A stretch of DNA of 63,904 nt from JBDSKH01 sp050245915. GTDB taxonomy: Bacteria > Actinomycetota > Actinomycetes > Actinomycetales > Microbacteriaceae. The notes under the pieces are model-generated. The model did no database searches. It saw only the letters and a list, made by a program, of their open reading frames with translations, and was not told the DNA's origin. Shown here one piece after another: positions 59,101 through 63,904 of the stretch; position 1 is the first letter of the stretch; each line of letters starts with the position of its first letter. The position numbers were made by a program, and so were the translations under genes. Location of the stretch: NCBI GenBank assembly GCA_050245915.1, contig JBFWWZ010000011.1, positions 1-63,904 on the forward strand, in the 5' to 3' direction.

Positions 59101-59105
59101 AGCAT
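53157..59105 (-). CDS. Giant single-pass Ig-like/fibronectin-repeat surface protein
   Basis: A 1982-residue protein with one N-terminal membrane helix (about residues 12-34), so most of it lies outside. Residues 40-350 contain beta-propeller-like strands and a paired-Cys segment (CEYGAWSN, RRCPGDGG). From about 390 to 1500 there are around ten tandem Ig/cadherin-like repeats marked by V-L-x-N-D-x-D-P-x-G/N motifs (VLLNDYDPNAD, VLDNDDHPDGS, VLANDSDPDGS). Fibronectin type III-like domains follow from about 1500 to the end. It is the longest gene in the window, encoded between the kinase and MoxR. It probably spans the cell wall as a stalk or sensor. I see no LPxTG anchor. Confidence 0.82.
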   Translation of the reverse strand: MLRSWLKSHRSLVATATSGVLIAAIVATIAIVSTGYTAQKMQLDDGSVWVANGNRQVIGRANTEVLELNSVVSAGANQLETVQNGDTVLLVDHANAVVETVDPATSTILDNIALPPDQAQVFLAGDRAVIFESGTGELWIVPMIELSGFDATAPASLSLGSDAVVTVSPDGILFAYSPEVGEVHRVDATRSDEVDRSWGLQLENGSRNYQITAVGDTWAVLDAGTRILYLDGRTVDLTEQIDATAGPKLQQSGPAAERVLIGTQDGILSVPLSGANPVPLIDGQSGSVAPPLVLAGCEYGAWSNGTAWRRCPGDGGSGVELELDGMPGSAALTFTWNTERAVLNDTRSGATWAVQQNGELIDNWDDLIVEDQDQQEQQNDEDVPPEIDEEQKPPVAVDDEFGARPGKSTLLPVLLNDYDPNADVLVITQNGGIPEEIGHVDLVTRNQQLLLTLSDNATGQIAIDYTITDGRGGTASATVTVTVRSAEENSPPVQVRTTKTTVQQGGRISTQVQGDWVDPDGDAFYLTNASVAEPDRVSYKPDGVVVFSDAGDGAALKAVTLTMSDGQAEGTGSLAITVKEPGDVPIVIEPWIALATAGQEVTIRPMSHVRGGSGTLRLNAVPAKSGSIIDPSFEAGTFTFVSNEVRTHYIEFTVTDGDQTATGLVRIDVAAPPDANTRPITVPKTIFVTTLQNQIVDPTQTDIDPAGGVLVVTGVTNVDPNGPIQAEVLDQREVRVTLRGPLDGNSVTFNYRISNGLAEAEGAITVVELPIPDQLQPPLATDDEVTVRVGDVIDIPVLDNDDHPDGSAITLLPELAQALPDGGGLLFATGSRLRYLAPQTAGNYSAVYSIAGPDGQTAQARVDIAVREVDEATNNAPAPRRITARVLAGETVKIEIPLSGIDPDGDSVQLIGIASNPEKGSVLEVGPGYITYEAGDYSTGTDTFTYSVVDALGARADGTVRVGISAPLDGARNPVANTDEVTVRPGRSISVQVLANDSDPDGSPLVVTAAVPNTDDTTAVIEDDAIVTVTPPDAPGDYSVIYTIQNESGGTSQAFVYVKVDPDAPLGYPVANDTVLAVSDVLERDSVDVRVLDNVFFPDGQSNELGVALVQGYSSGAQVLPDKRIRVVIGDRSQIIPFSVSHPDDDNVRSFAFIWVPGYDDALPQLDRSAPPLKVNSEDTLRIDLNDYVVALGGNRVRLADTSTVRATHANGDDLVVDEFTLEYTSADQYFGPASITFEVTDGSSADDPEGHTAILTLPIDVEPRDNQPPAFNGGTVNFEPGEEKELDLVRLTNYPYDDDLDELVYSVLQPLPEGFTYELNGQRLVLRADTDAVTGSTTSIGLGVRDAINDGRAGNIVLQVVPSTRPLAKPVADRAVTQRGQTTTVDVLTNDAATNPFPETPLRVLDIRGLGGESIPEGVVITPSADKSRLSVTVAPGVAAVDINLQYQVADATNDANRYVWGNVTISIQDVPDAVTNVRVSEFGDRLLKLAWVPGQFNNSPITSYEVTMTSAADGAALGVTSCTTTVGCELTTPGNGPSNAVRLSVVAINDIGPSAATALPGAIWSDIIPPPPTNLSSRPLDQGLRVHWSKPDGGAGSPIETYVVTVGGVVTTVSVDPSDPVGTVYTRNVQAPSIANGSSVVYTVSARNSAPNSLAAWNEASGTGVPAGPPIVIGAPTASGSLTDGTTASIAWGGAFSDNGAAITNYYVAIYTGSAPSCTVSGVENGSPSVTPPPVGQFVKHVGGGTTSTGFGGLTPNQSYRMIVFAYNGQGCVPTTEVEVTPRAAPGAVTAVSTAGPVSSSPSTWDFRLDSFTIGSGSTDADTFIYRLIGGTTDQSETGPVAPGSLLTTGNGSHYGNDLSVQVKACKQYPEALLCSADWSPVFPLGGVAVNNAVPGGLQSVVTDEGSPPLHQVGYWVWGSLPSGPGYSDVSVTCGPDDDPGTPAQCEVDGGILGLSFPNLVVTITANGTTYTREYSWGDF

Positions 59106-59109
59106 GGGA

Positions 59110-60543
59110 TCAGTCCCCGACGACTTCGCGGCACGCCTCTTGGCTCGGGTCGCCGGTCTTGCCCTGACGGTTCACGGTCACGGTGATGCAGACGGTGTCG
59201 CCCGTCTCGGCATCGACCCGGAACTCCAGCGAGCGCTGGATGCTGGACGTGCCCCCGCGCACCTGGATCTGGTACCGGTCGCCGTCGTCGAGCCCCGGGT
59301 CGGGCCAGCGGAACTCGACCGTTCCGCCCGACTCGGTGGCGGTGATGTTGGTGACCACCGGGATGCCGCCGGACGAGGTCGCGCGCAGCAGCACGACCAG
59401 CGCGATGGCGCCGAGCCCGACCACGAGGGCCGCGGCGCCGACGAGGATCCAGGTGATCGCCCGCTGGCGCGGGCTCATCTCCGCCGGACGGCTCTGGCTG
59501 AACCGGTTCGGCCCGCTCGCCTCGCGGACGGTGCCGACGGGCTGGTAGGCGTTCGCCGCCGCGGCGATCGCGCGACGGCGGCGACGCGGGCGGGATGCGG
59601 ACGCCATCGCCGATGCGACGGGCCGCAGGCGGGTGCGGTCCTCCATGTCGCTGACGGTGGCGGACGCCCATTCGTCCATGGCGACCTCGAGCGGCGTCTG
59701 CGACACCCCGAGCTCGGTCTCGATCACCTGCAGCTCGCGGACGAAGTCGAGGGCGCTGGCGGGCCGCAGCTCCGGCTTGCGCGACATGGCACGGCGCAGG
59801 AGGTTGTCGAGGCTCGCGGGGACGTCGGCGCGACCGATCGGCTGGGGCTTCGCGCGCGCGATCCGCGACATCAGGTCGGTGGAAGAGTTCGAGCCGCCGG
59901 GCACCTCGAAGGGCGAGCGTCCGGCGAGCAGCGAGTACACGGTCGCGCCGAGCGACCACACCTCGCTGGCGATCGAGCCGGGCGTCTCATCGAGCAGCAC
60001 CTCGGGCGCCGACCACGGGATCGACAGGCCGACCGAGTCCTCTTCTTTCGCGACCGCGATGGATGCGGCGATGCCGAAGTCGGACAGCACCGGGTGCCCG
60101 TACGCGGTCAGCAGGATGTTCGACGGCTTGATATCCCGGTGGAGCACGCCGGCCCGGTGCGCGGTCTCGACGGCGCTCCCGATCTTGATCGCGATGCGCA
60201 GCACCTCTGCCACCGAGATGCGCTCCCGCCGGTAGCGCTCGCTGAGGCTGGCGGAGCAGAGCTCCATCACGAGGTACGGCCGGCCGTCGGCGCTCACGCC
60301 GGCCTGGTACACGGTGAGGATCGAGGGGTGGCCGCTCAGCTGGGCCATCAGGTTCGCCTCGGCCTGGAACATCTGGCGCACCTGGTCGTTGACGACCTCG
60401 CTCAGCATGACCTTGACAGCGACCTGGCGGCGCGGCATGTTCTGCTCGTAGAGGAAGACGTCGGCGAACCCGCCGGAGCCCAGCACGTGCACGTACGAGA
60501 ATCCGGGCAGGACGGGAGGCTGAGACGGCAGACGGCGCGCCAC
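59110..60543 (-). CDS. PknB-type membrane serine/threonine protein kinase
   Basis: A 477-residue kinase. The kinase domain covers about residues 15-275: glycine loop GSGGFADVF, Lys44 in VAVKVM, catalytic HRDIKPSN, DFG, and SAPEVL. A basic juxtamembrane stretch (RPRRRRR near 328) precedes one membrane helix (about 360-382) and a small extracytoplasmic fibronectin-like domain with two Cys (VCITV, EACRE). It lacks PASTA repeats, so it differs from mycobacterial PknB. GTG 60543 has a strong GGAGGAGG upstream. Likely substrates are the two FHA proteins encoded in the block. Confidence 0.92.
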   Translation of the reverse strand: MARRLPSQPPVLPGFSYVHVLGSGGFADVFLYEQNMPRRQVAVKVMLSEVVNDQVRQMFQAEANLMAQLSGHPSILTVYQAGVSADGRPYLVMELCSASLSERYRRERISVAEVLRIAIKIGSAVETAHRAGVLHRDIKPSNILLTAYGHPVLSDFGIAASIAVAKEEDSVGLSIPWSAPEVLLDETPGSIASEVWSLGATVYSLLAGRSPFEVPGGSNSSTDLMSRIARAKPQPIGRADVPASLDNLLRRAMSRKPELRPASALDFVRELQVIETELGVSQTPLEVAMDEWASATVSDMEDRTRLRPVASAMASASRPRRRRRAIAAAANAYQPVGTVREASGPNRFSQSRPAEMSPRQRAITWILVGAAALVVGLGAIALVVLLRATSSGGIPVVTNITATESGGTVEFRWPDPGLDDGDRYQIQVRGGTSSIQRSLEFRVDAETGDTVCITVTVNRQGKTGDPSQEACREVVGD

Positions 60544-60668
60544 GATACCTCCTCCCCAGCCGAAAGAACCTGCTCATTGTAGGCAGACGGGGTCCTCGGA
60601 CCGGGGGGTTGACCCCTGAACGGGGGTCCGGCGCGGCGACCCCAGATCGGGCGGCCCCCCAGCGGGGA
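60544..60668 (-). promoter_or_regulatory. Kinase operon promoter and nested inverted repeats
   Basis: A consensus -10 TACAAT lies at 60581-60576, about 25 bases before GGAGGAGG and the kinase GTG. The -35 is weak. Upstream, CGGACC near 60597-60602 and GGTCCG near 60625-60630 form an outer inverted repeat that encloses GGGG-TTGA-CCCC. This may be a terminator after PP2C or an operator. A separate promoter here would let the kinase block be expressed apart from FHA/PP2C. Confidence 0.5.
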
Positions 60669-61457
60669 TCAGGCGGATCCGGGGGCGGACTTCACGTCGA
60701 CGACGGCGACGGTCACGTTGTCCCTGCCACCCGCGGCGAGCGCGGCGTCGACGAGCGCGCCCGCGGTCTCGGCGGCGGCGAGGCCTGCGGCCAGGTGCAG
60801 CCGGATGCGGTCGTCGCCGAGTTCCTTGGTCAGCCCGTCGGAGCAGATCATCAGGCGCAGCCCGGTGCGCACCGGCACCATCACCACATCCGGCCGCGGG
60901 TCGTCCCGGAACCCCAGGGCGCGGGTGATGACGTTGCTCTCCGGGTGGCCTTCGGCGTCCTCGGCGGAGATGATCCCGGCATCCACGAGTTCTTGCACCA
61001 CCGAGTGGTCGGTCGTCACCTGCACCAGCTCGTTGTTCTCGAACCGGTACACCCGGCTGTCGCCGATGTTGAACACGGCGAACACGGGCACCTCGTCGAT
61101 CAGCATGAGGGCCGCACCGGTCACGGTCGTGCCGACTCCGATCGGGATGCCCTCGGCGAGCGTGTCGATGTCGTGCGCCGCCGCCCGCAGCGAGCGCTCC
61201 AGGGTCTCGACGTCGAGGAAGCGCACGCCTTTGCGCGGCGAGAGGTGCTCGACGGCCGCGGCGCTGGCGCGGTCCCCGGCGGCGTGCCCGCCCATCCCGT
61301 CGGCCACGGCGAACATCGGGGAGGCGACGACGACGCTGTCCTCGTTGCTGCTGCGCCGGTGCCCGACGTCGCTGCGGGCCGCCCAGCTGAGCACGATGGT
61401 GCCGCCACCGGGCAGCTGGATGCGGTGCCCGGCCCGGTCCTTTCCGATGTGGCTCAC
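60669..61457 (-). CDS. PP2C-family protein phosphatase
   Basis: A 262-residue metal-dependent Ser/Thr phosphatase that would reverse the action of the adjacent kinase. Motifs are SDVGHRRSSNEDS, ADGMGGHAAGD with two metal-binding Asp/Gly, NIGDSRVYRF, SDGLTKEL and GRDNVTV. No membrane helix is seen, so it acts in the cytoplasm, where the kinase domain lies. GTG 61457 overlaps the FHA stop (GTGA). Confidence 0.93.
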   Translation of the reverse strand: MSHIGKDRAGHRIQLPGGGTIVLSWAARSDVGHRRSSNEDSVVVASPMFAVADGMGGHAAGDRASAAAVEHLSPRKGVRFLDVETLERSLRAAAHDIDTLAEGIPIGVGTTVTGAALMLIDEVPVFAVFNIGDSRVYRFENNELVQVTTDHSVVQELVDAGIISAEDAEGHPESNVITRALGFRDDPRPDVVMVPVRTGLRLMICSDGLTKELGDDRIRLHLAAGLAAAETAGALVDAALAAGGRDNVTVAVVDVKSAPGSA

Positions 61458-62005
61458 GGCGCCGTCGATTCGGAGGGGGCGACCAGGCGCTCCGGCGACA
61501 GCACCTCGAGCAGGTTGCCGTCGCCGAGGTCGATGACGGTTCCGGGGGTGACGACGGCGGACTCGCCCCGCAACAGGGTGCGCGGCTTCGAGCCCGGCAC
61601 CGTCACAGTCGAGCCGTTGGTGGAGCGCATGTCGGTGGCGACCACGGCGTCTCCGGTGAGCCGCAGCTCGAGGTGGGTCGCCGAGACCTCTTTCTGCCGG
61701 GACGGGACGGCGACGAGGCGCACGCGGCGGTCGCTGGCGACCCGCGGGACACTGGGCTTGCGGCCGAGGTAGACGGTGAGGTCGAGGTTCACGATGACGC
61801 CGTCGGCCATCTTGAGCCGGTACGGGGCGCGCGGGGCCGGCGGGCCGGTCTCCTCCCGCGGGGTCTCCGGCTGCTCGGACGTCGCCGCGGGAGGCAACTC
61901 GAGCGACCCCGTCGAGTACTCCCCCTTCTCCGGGGCGGGCGGCTCGACCAGGGGCGGGGGCTTCGGACGCTCGACGTTCAGCGTGTGCTCGAGCTCGTCC
62001 GTCAC
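61454..62005 (-). CDS. FHA-domain protein
   Basis: A 183-residue protein with a Pro/Glu-rich N-terminal half (about residues 1-60) and a C-terminal FHA-like domain (about 80-180). The domain shows YLGRKPSVPR, EVSATHLEL and STNGSTV, which match the Gly-Arg, Ser/His and Asn-Gly residues that bind phosphothreonine. GTG 62005 gives MTDELEHT; GACAAT lies six bases upstream, so a leaderless start is possible, but the gene also follows the dehydrogenase stop by 11 bases and may be read through. It probably links the kinase to a partner. Confidence 0.8.
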   Translation of the reverse strand: MTDELEHTLNVERPKPPPLVEPPAPEKGEYSTGSLELPPAATSEQPETPREETGPPAPRAPYRLKMADGVIVNLDLTVYLGRKPSVPRVASDRRVRLVAVPSRQKEVSATHLELRLTGDAVVATDMRSTNGSTVTVPGSKPRTLLRGESAVVTPGTVIDLGDGNLLEVLSPERLVAPSESTAP

Positions 62006-62016
62006 GTTCCTATTGT

Positions 62017-63447
62017 CTACCCCCCGATGTAGCTCATCACGTGTTTGATGCGCGTGTAGTCCTCGAAGCCGTACATCGAGAGGTCCTTGCCGTATCCGGA
62101 GTGCTTGAAACCGCCGTGCGGCATCTCCGCGACGATCGGGATGTGCGTGTTGATCCACACGCAGCCGAAGTCGAGGTGCTTCGCGAACCGCATCGCGCGG
62201 GAGTGGTCCGTGGTCCAGACGCTCGACGCGAGGCCGTAGTCGACGCCGTTCGCCCACTCGAGCGCCTGCGCTTCGTCGCGGAACCGCTGCACGGTGATCA
62301 CCGGGCCGAAGATCTCGTTCTGGATGGCGTCGTCCGTCTGCCGCAGGCCCGACACGATGGTCGGCTCGATGAAGAAACCCGTCTCGTTCTGCCGCTTTCC
62401 GCCGGTTTCGACGACAGAATGCGACGGCAGAGCATCGATGACGCCCATCACCCGGTCGAACTGGGTGCGGTTGTTCACCGGACCGAAGAAGGTGTCCGGG
62501 CTCTTCGGGTCTCCCGTGGTGACGTTCGCCCGCACGTGCTGCACCATCGCGGCGACGAAGTCGTCGTGCGCGTCCTCGTGCACGAGCACCCGGGTCGCGG
62601 CCGTGCAGTCCTGCCCGGCGTTGAAGTAGCCGGCCATCGCGATCCCCTCCACCGCCTTCTGCATGTCGGCGTCGGGGAACACGATCACGGGGGCCTTGCC
62701 GCCGAGCTCCAGGTGCACGCGTTTGAGGTCGCTCGCGGCCGCCTTCGCGACCTCCATGCCCGCGCGCACCGACCCGGTGATCGACACCATCTGCGGGATG
62801 CGGTGCTCGATCATGGCGGCCCCGGTCGTCCGGTCGCCGGTGATCACGTTGAGCACGCCGGGCGGGAGGAACTCGGCCGCGATCTCCGCGAGCAGCAGCG
62901 TGGCGAGCGGGGTGGTGTCGCTCGGCTTGAGCACCGTCGTATTGCCGGCGGCGATGGCGGGTGCGATCTTCCAGACGGCCATGTTGAGCGGGTAGTTCCA
63001 CGGGGTGACCTGCCCGATCACGCCGATCGGCTCGCGCCGGATCGAGCTGGTGTGATCCGGCATGTACTCCGCCGTGGCCCGGCCTTCGAGGTTGCGCGCC
63101 GCCCCCGCGAAGAAGCGCAACTGGTCGACCGACAGCAGGATCTCATCCTGAACCAGGGTCGGCCGCGGCTTGCCGGTGTCCTGGGATTCGAGGTCGGCGA
63201 ACTCGTCCGCCCGCTTCTCCATCTCGTCGGCGATGCGGAACAGCGCAAGCTGCCGCACGGCCGGAGTCTCTTCTCCCCAGATCTCGAACGCGGCCGCCGC
63301 CGCACGGTATGCGTCGTCGACGTCGGCCGCCGTCGAGACGGGGGATGTCGCGTAACTCGCCTCCGTGGCAGGGTCGATCACGTCGAAGGAGTCGGCCGCC
63401 TTCGCGTCGACGTAGGCGCCGTTGATGAAGTTGCGCAGGGTCGTCAT
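62017..63447 (-). CDS. patD: Gamma-aminobutyraldehyde dehydrogenase
   Basis: A 476-residue NAD(P)+-dependent aldehyde dehydrogenase that probably oxidises 4-aminobutanal from putrescine to GABA. The catalytic Cys is Cys281 in NAGQDCTAATRV, the general base Glu lies in HLELGGKAP, and GQVTPWNYPLNM and the N-terminal RNFINGAYVDA are typical of the PatD branch. GABA would then feed gabT. ATG 63447 has TAGTCT at 63459-63454, six bases upstream, so it is probably leaderless. It is divergent from an Lrp/AsnC regulator. Confidence 0.9.
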   Translation of the reverse strand: MTTLRNFINGAYVDAKAADSFDVIDPATEASYATSPVSTAADVDDAYRAAAAAFEIWGEETPAVRQLALFRIADEMEKRADEFADLESQDTGKPRPTLVQDEILLSVDQLRFFAGAARNLEGRATAEYMPDHTSSIRREPIGVIGQVTPWNYPLNMAVWKIAPAIAAGNTTVLKPSDTTPLATLLLAEIAAEFLPPGVLNVITGDRTTGAAMIEHRIPQMVSITGSVRAGMEVAKAAASDLKRVHLELGGKAPVIVFPDADMQKAVEGIAMAGYFNAGQDCTAATRVLVHEDAHDDFVAAMVQHVRANVTTGDPKSPDTFFGPVNNRTQFDRVMGVIDALPSHSVVETGGKRQNETGFFIEPTIVSGLRQTDDAIQNEIFGPVITVQRFRDEAQALEWANGVDYGLASSVWTTDHSRAMRFAKHLDFGCVWINTHIPIVAEMPHGGFKHSGYGKDLSMYGFEDYTRIKHVMSYIGG

Positions 63448-63535
63448 GGGCCCAGACTATCGATTTCGACACTCAGGGTGCGTTCAGAATGCGGAATCGC
63501 TTGTGAGTGCCGATCGAGACTGACAGAATCGCCCT
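63448..63535. promoter_or_regulatory. Divergent promoters of patD and the Lrp gene
   Basis: For the Lrp gene, TTGTGA (63501-63506), 17 bases and CAGAAT (63524-63529) form a good promoter, with the -10 six bases before ATG 63536 (leaderless). For patD, TAGTCT lies at 63459-63454. CACTCA (63470-63475) and TGAGTG (63504-63509), an inverted pair 34 bases apart, could be Lrp half-sites; the second overlaps the Lrp -35 and would allow autorepression. Confidence 0.55.
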
Positions 63536-63904
63536 ATGCCCGCACGTCCCAAAGCCGTCGTGCTCGATGAGGTCTCGAAGGGGATCATCGAGCAGCTGCA
63601 GAAGGACGGCCGCCGCTCCTACGCCGAGATCGGCAAAGCCGTGGGGCTCAGCGAGGCCGCCGTGCGCCAGCGGGTGCAGAAGCTCACCGAGTCGGGCGTC
63701 ATGCAGGTGGTCGCCGTCACCGACCCGATGCAGCTCGGCTTCTACCGTCAGGCGATGATCGGCATCCGCGTGACCGGGGATGCCACCCGCGTCGCCGAGG
63801 AGCTCGGCGCCATCGAGGCGGTCGACTACGTGGTGCTGACCGCCGGCAGTTTCGACGTGCTGGCCGAAGTCGTGTGCGAGAACGACGAAGACCTCATCGA
63901 GCTG
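63536..63904 (+). CDS. Lrp/AsnC-family transcriptional regulator (3' end outside the window)
   Basis: The first 123 residues are present. An N-terminal helix-turn-helix (about residues 10-60: GIIEQLQKDGRRSYAEIGKA, then GLSEAAVRQRVQKL) is followed by the start of the ligand-binding RAM domain (IGIRVTGDATRV, then VVLTAGSFDVLAEVVCEND). Divergence from patD suggests it senses a putrescine-derived or amino-acid ligand and controls that gene and itself. It is truncated by the window edge, not broken. Confidence 0.9.
   Translation, partial: MPARPKAVVLDEVSKGIIEQLQKDGRRSYAEIGKAVGLSEAAVRQRVQKLTESGVMQVVAVTDPMQLGFYRQAMIGIRVTGDATRVAEELGAIEAVDYVVLTAGSFDVLAEVVCENDEDLIEL

Noticed and set aside
53055..59186. 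Plus-strand open frame of 2043 codons across the Ig-repeat gene
   Set aside because: It is the antisense of the Ig-repeat protein. Its translation is Val/Arg/Asp/His-rich without folds, while the minus frame has clear VLxNDxDPDG repeats, a membrane helix and operon spacing.
1..63904. Mobile elements, prophage, CRISPR or integron
   Set aside because: No transposase, integrase, phage structural gene, direct-repeat array or attachment-like duplication was seen; the gene blocks noted as insertions carry no mobility genes.

Overview
The window comes from a high-GC actinobacterium, most likely Microbacteriaceae and probably Microbacterium. The evidence is the strong G/C third-codon bias, frequent GTG starts with ATGA/GTGA stop-start overlaps, the nusA-ylxR-infB-rbfA and dxr-site-2-protease-ispG-proS gene sets, and many apparently leaderless promoters. 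I found no rRNA, tRNA, IS element, prophage or CRISPR array. No stretch over 300 bases lacks a gene, and the coding density is very high.

Layout. 1-8.0 kb: an MFS exporter behind a strong promoter with paired operators, then mostly housekeeping enzymes: a PanE-like reductase, a nucleoside-kinase-like protein with an altered P-loop, a dienelactone hydrolase, MutY, a RibD-type reductase, an RNase II family exonuclease, a Fpg/Nei glycosylase and a lipoprotein. 8.0-11.8 kb: a MacAB-like three-gene exporter whose adaptor carries a peptidoglycan-binding domain, divergent from a small two-cysteine secreted protein and a lipoprotein; this looks like a peptide production/export locus. 11.8-19.1 kb: rbfA, infB, ylxR, nusA, a DUF559 protein and proS, all on the minus strand. 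YlxR appears to start at a CTG codon behind a perfect ribosome-binding site, and the infB ribosome-binding site lies in a perfect hairpin.

19.1-24.7 kb: a Bat-like operon (MoxR ATPase, DUF58, small membrane protein, two von Willebrand A proteins, TPR protein). 24.7-33 kb: ispG, two alpha/beta hydrolases and a 3-hydroxybutyrate dehydrogenase with a divergent LysR regulator, then the site-2 protease, a DUF2330 protein and dxr. 33-38.3 kb: an FKBP lipoprotein, a membrane-anchored HExxH protein, two LtrA paralogues with a small XRE regulator, and OsmC. 38.3-44.8 kb: gabT and an asparaginase on plus, and a potABCD-type polyamine importer on minus. The last genes (62-63.9 kb) are gamma-aminobutyraldehyde dehydrogenase and an Lrp/AsnC regulator. 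Together these form a putrescine uptake and catabolism set.

That set is split by a single-strand block of about 17 kb (44.9-62.0 kb). It encodes FHA protein, PP2C phosphatase, PknB-type kinase, a 1982-residue Ig-repeat membrane protein, MoxR, DUF58, a transglutaminase-fold protein that has lost its Cys and His, a zinc-ribbon/FHA protein and an EccC-like FtsK ATPase. The order suggests a phosphorylation-controlled envelope or secretion machine. It is the best candidate in the window for an uncharacterised system.
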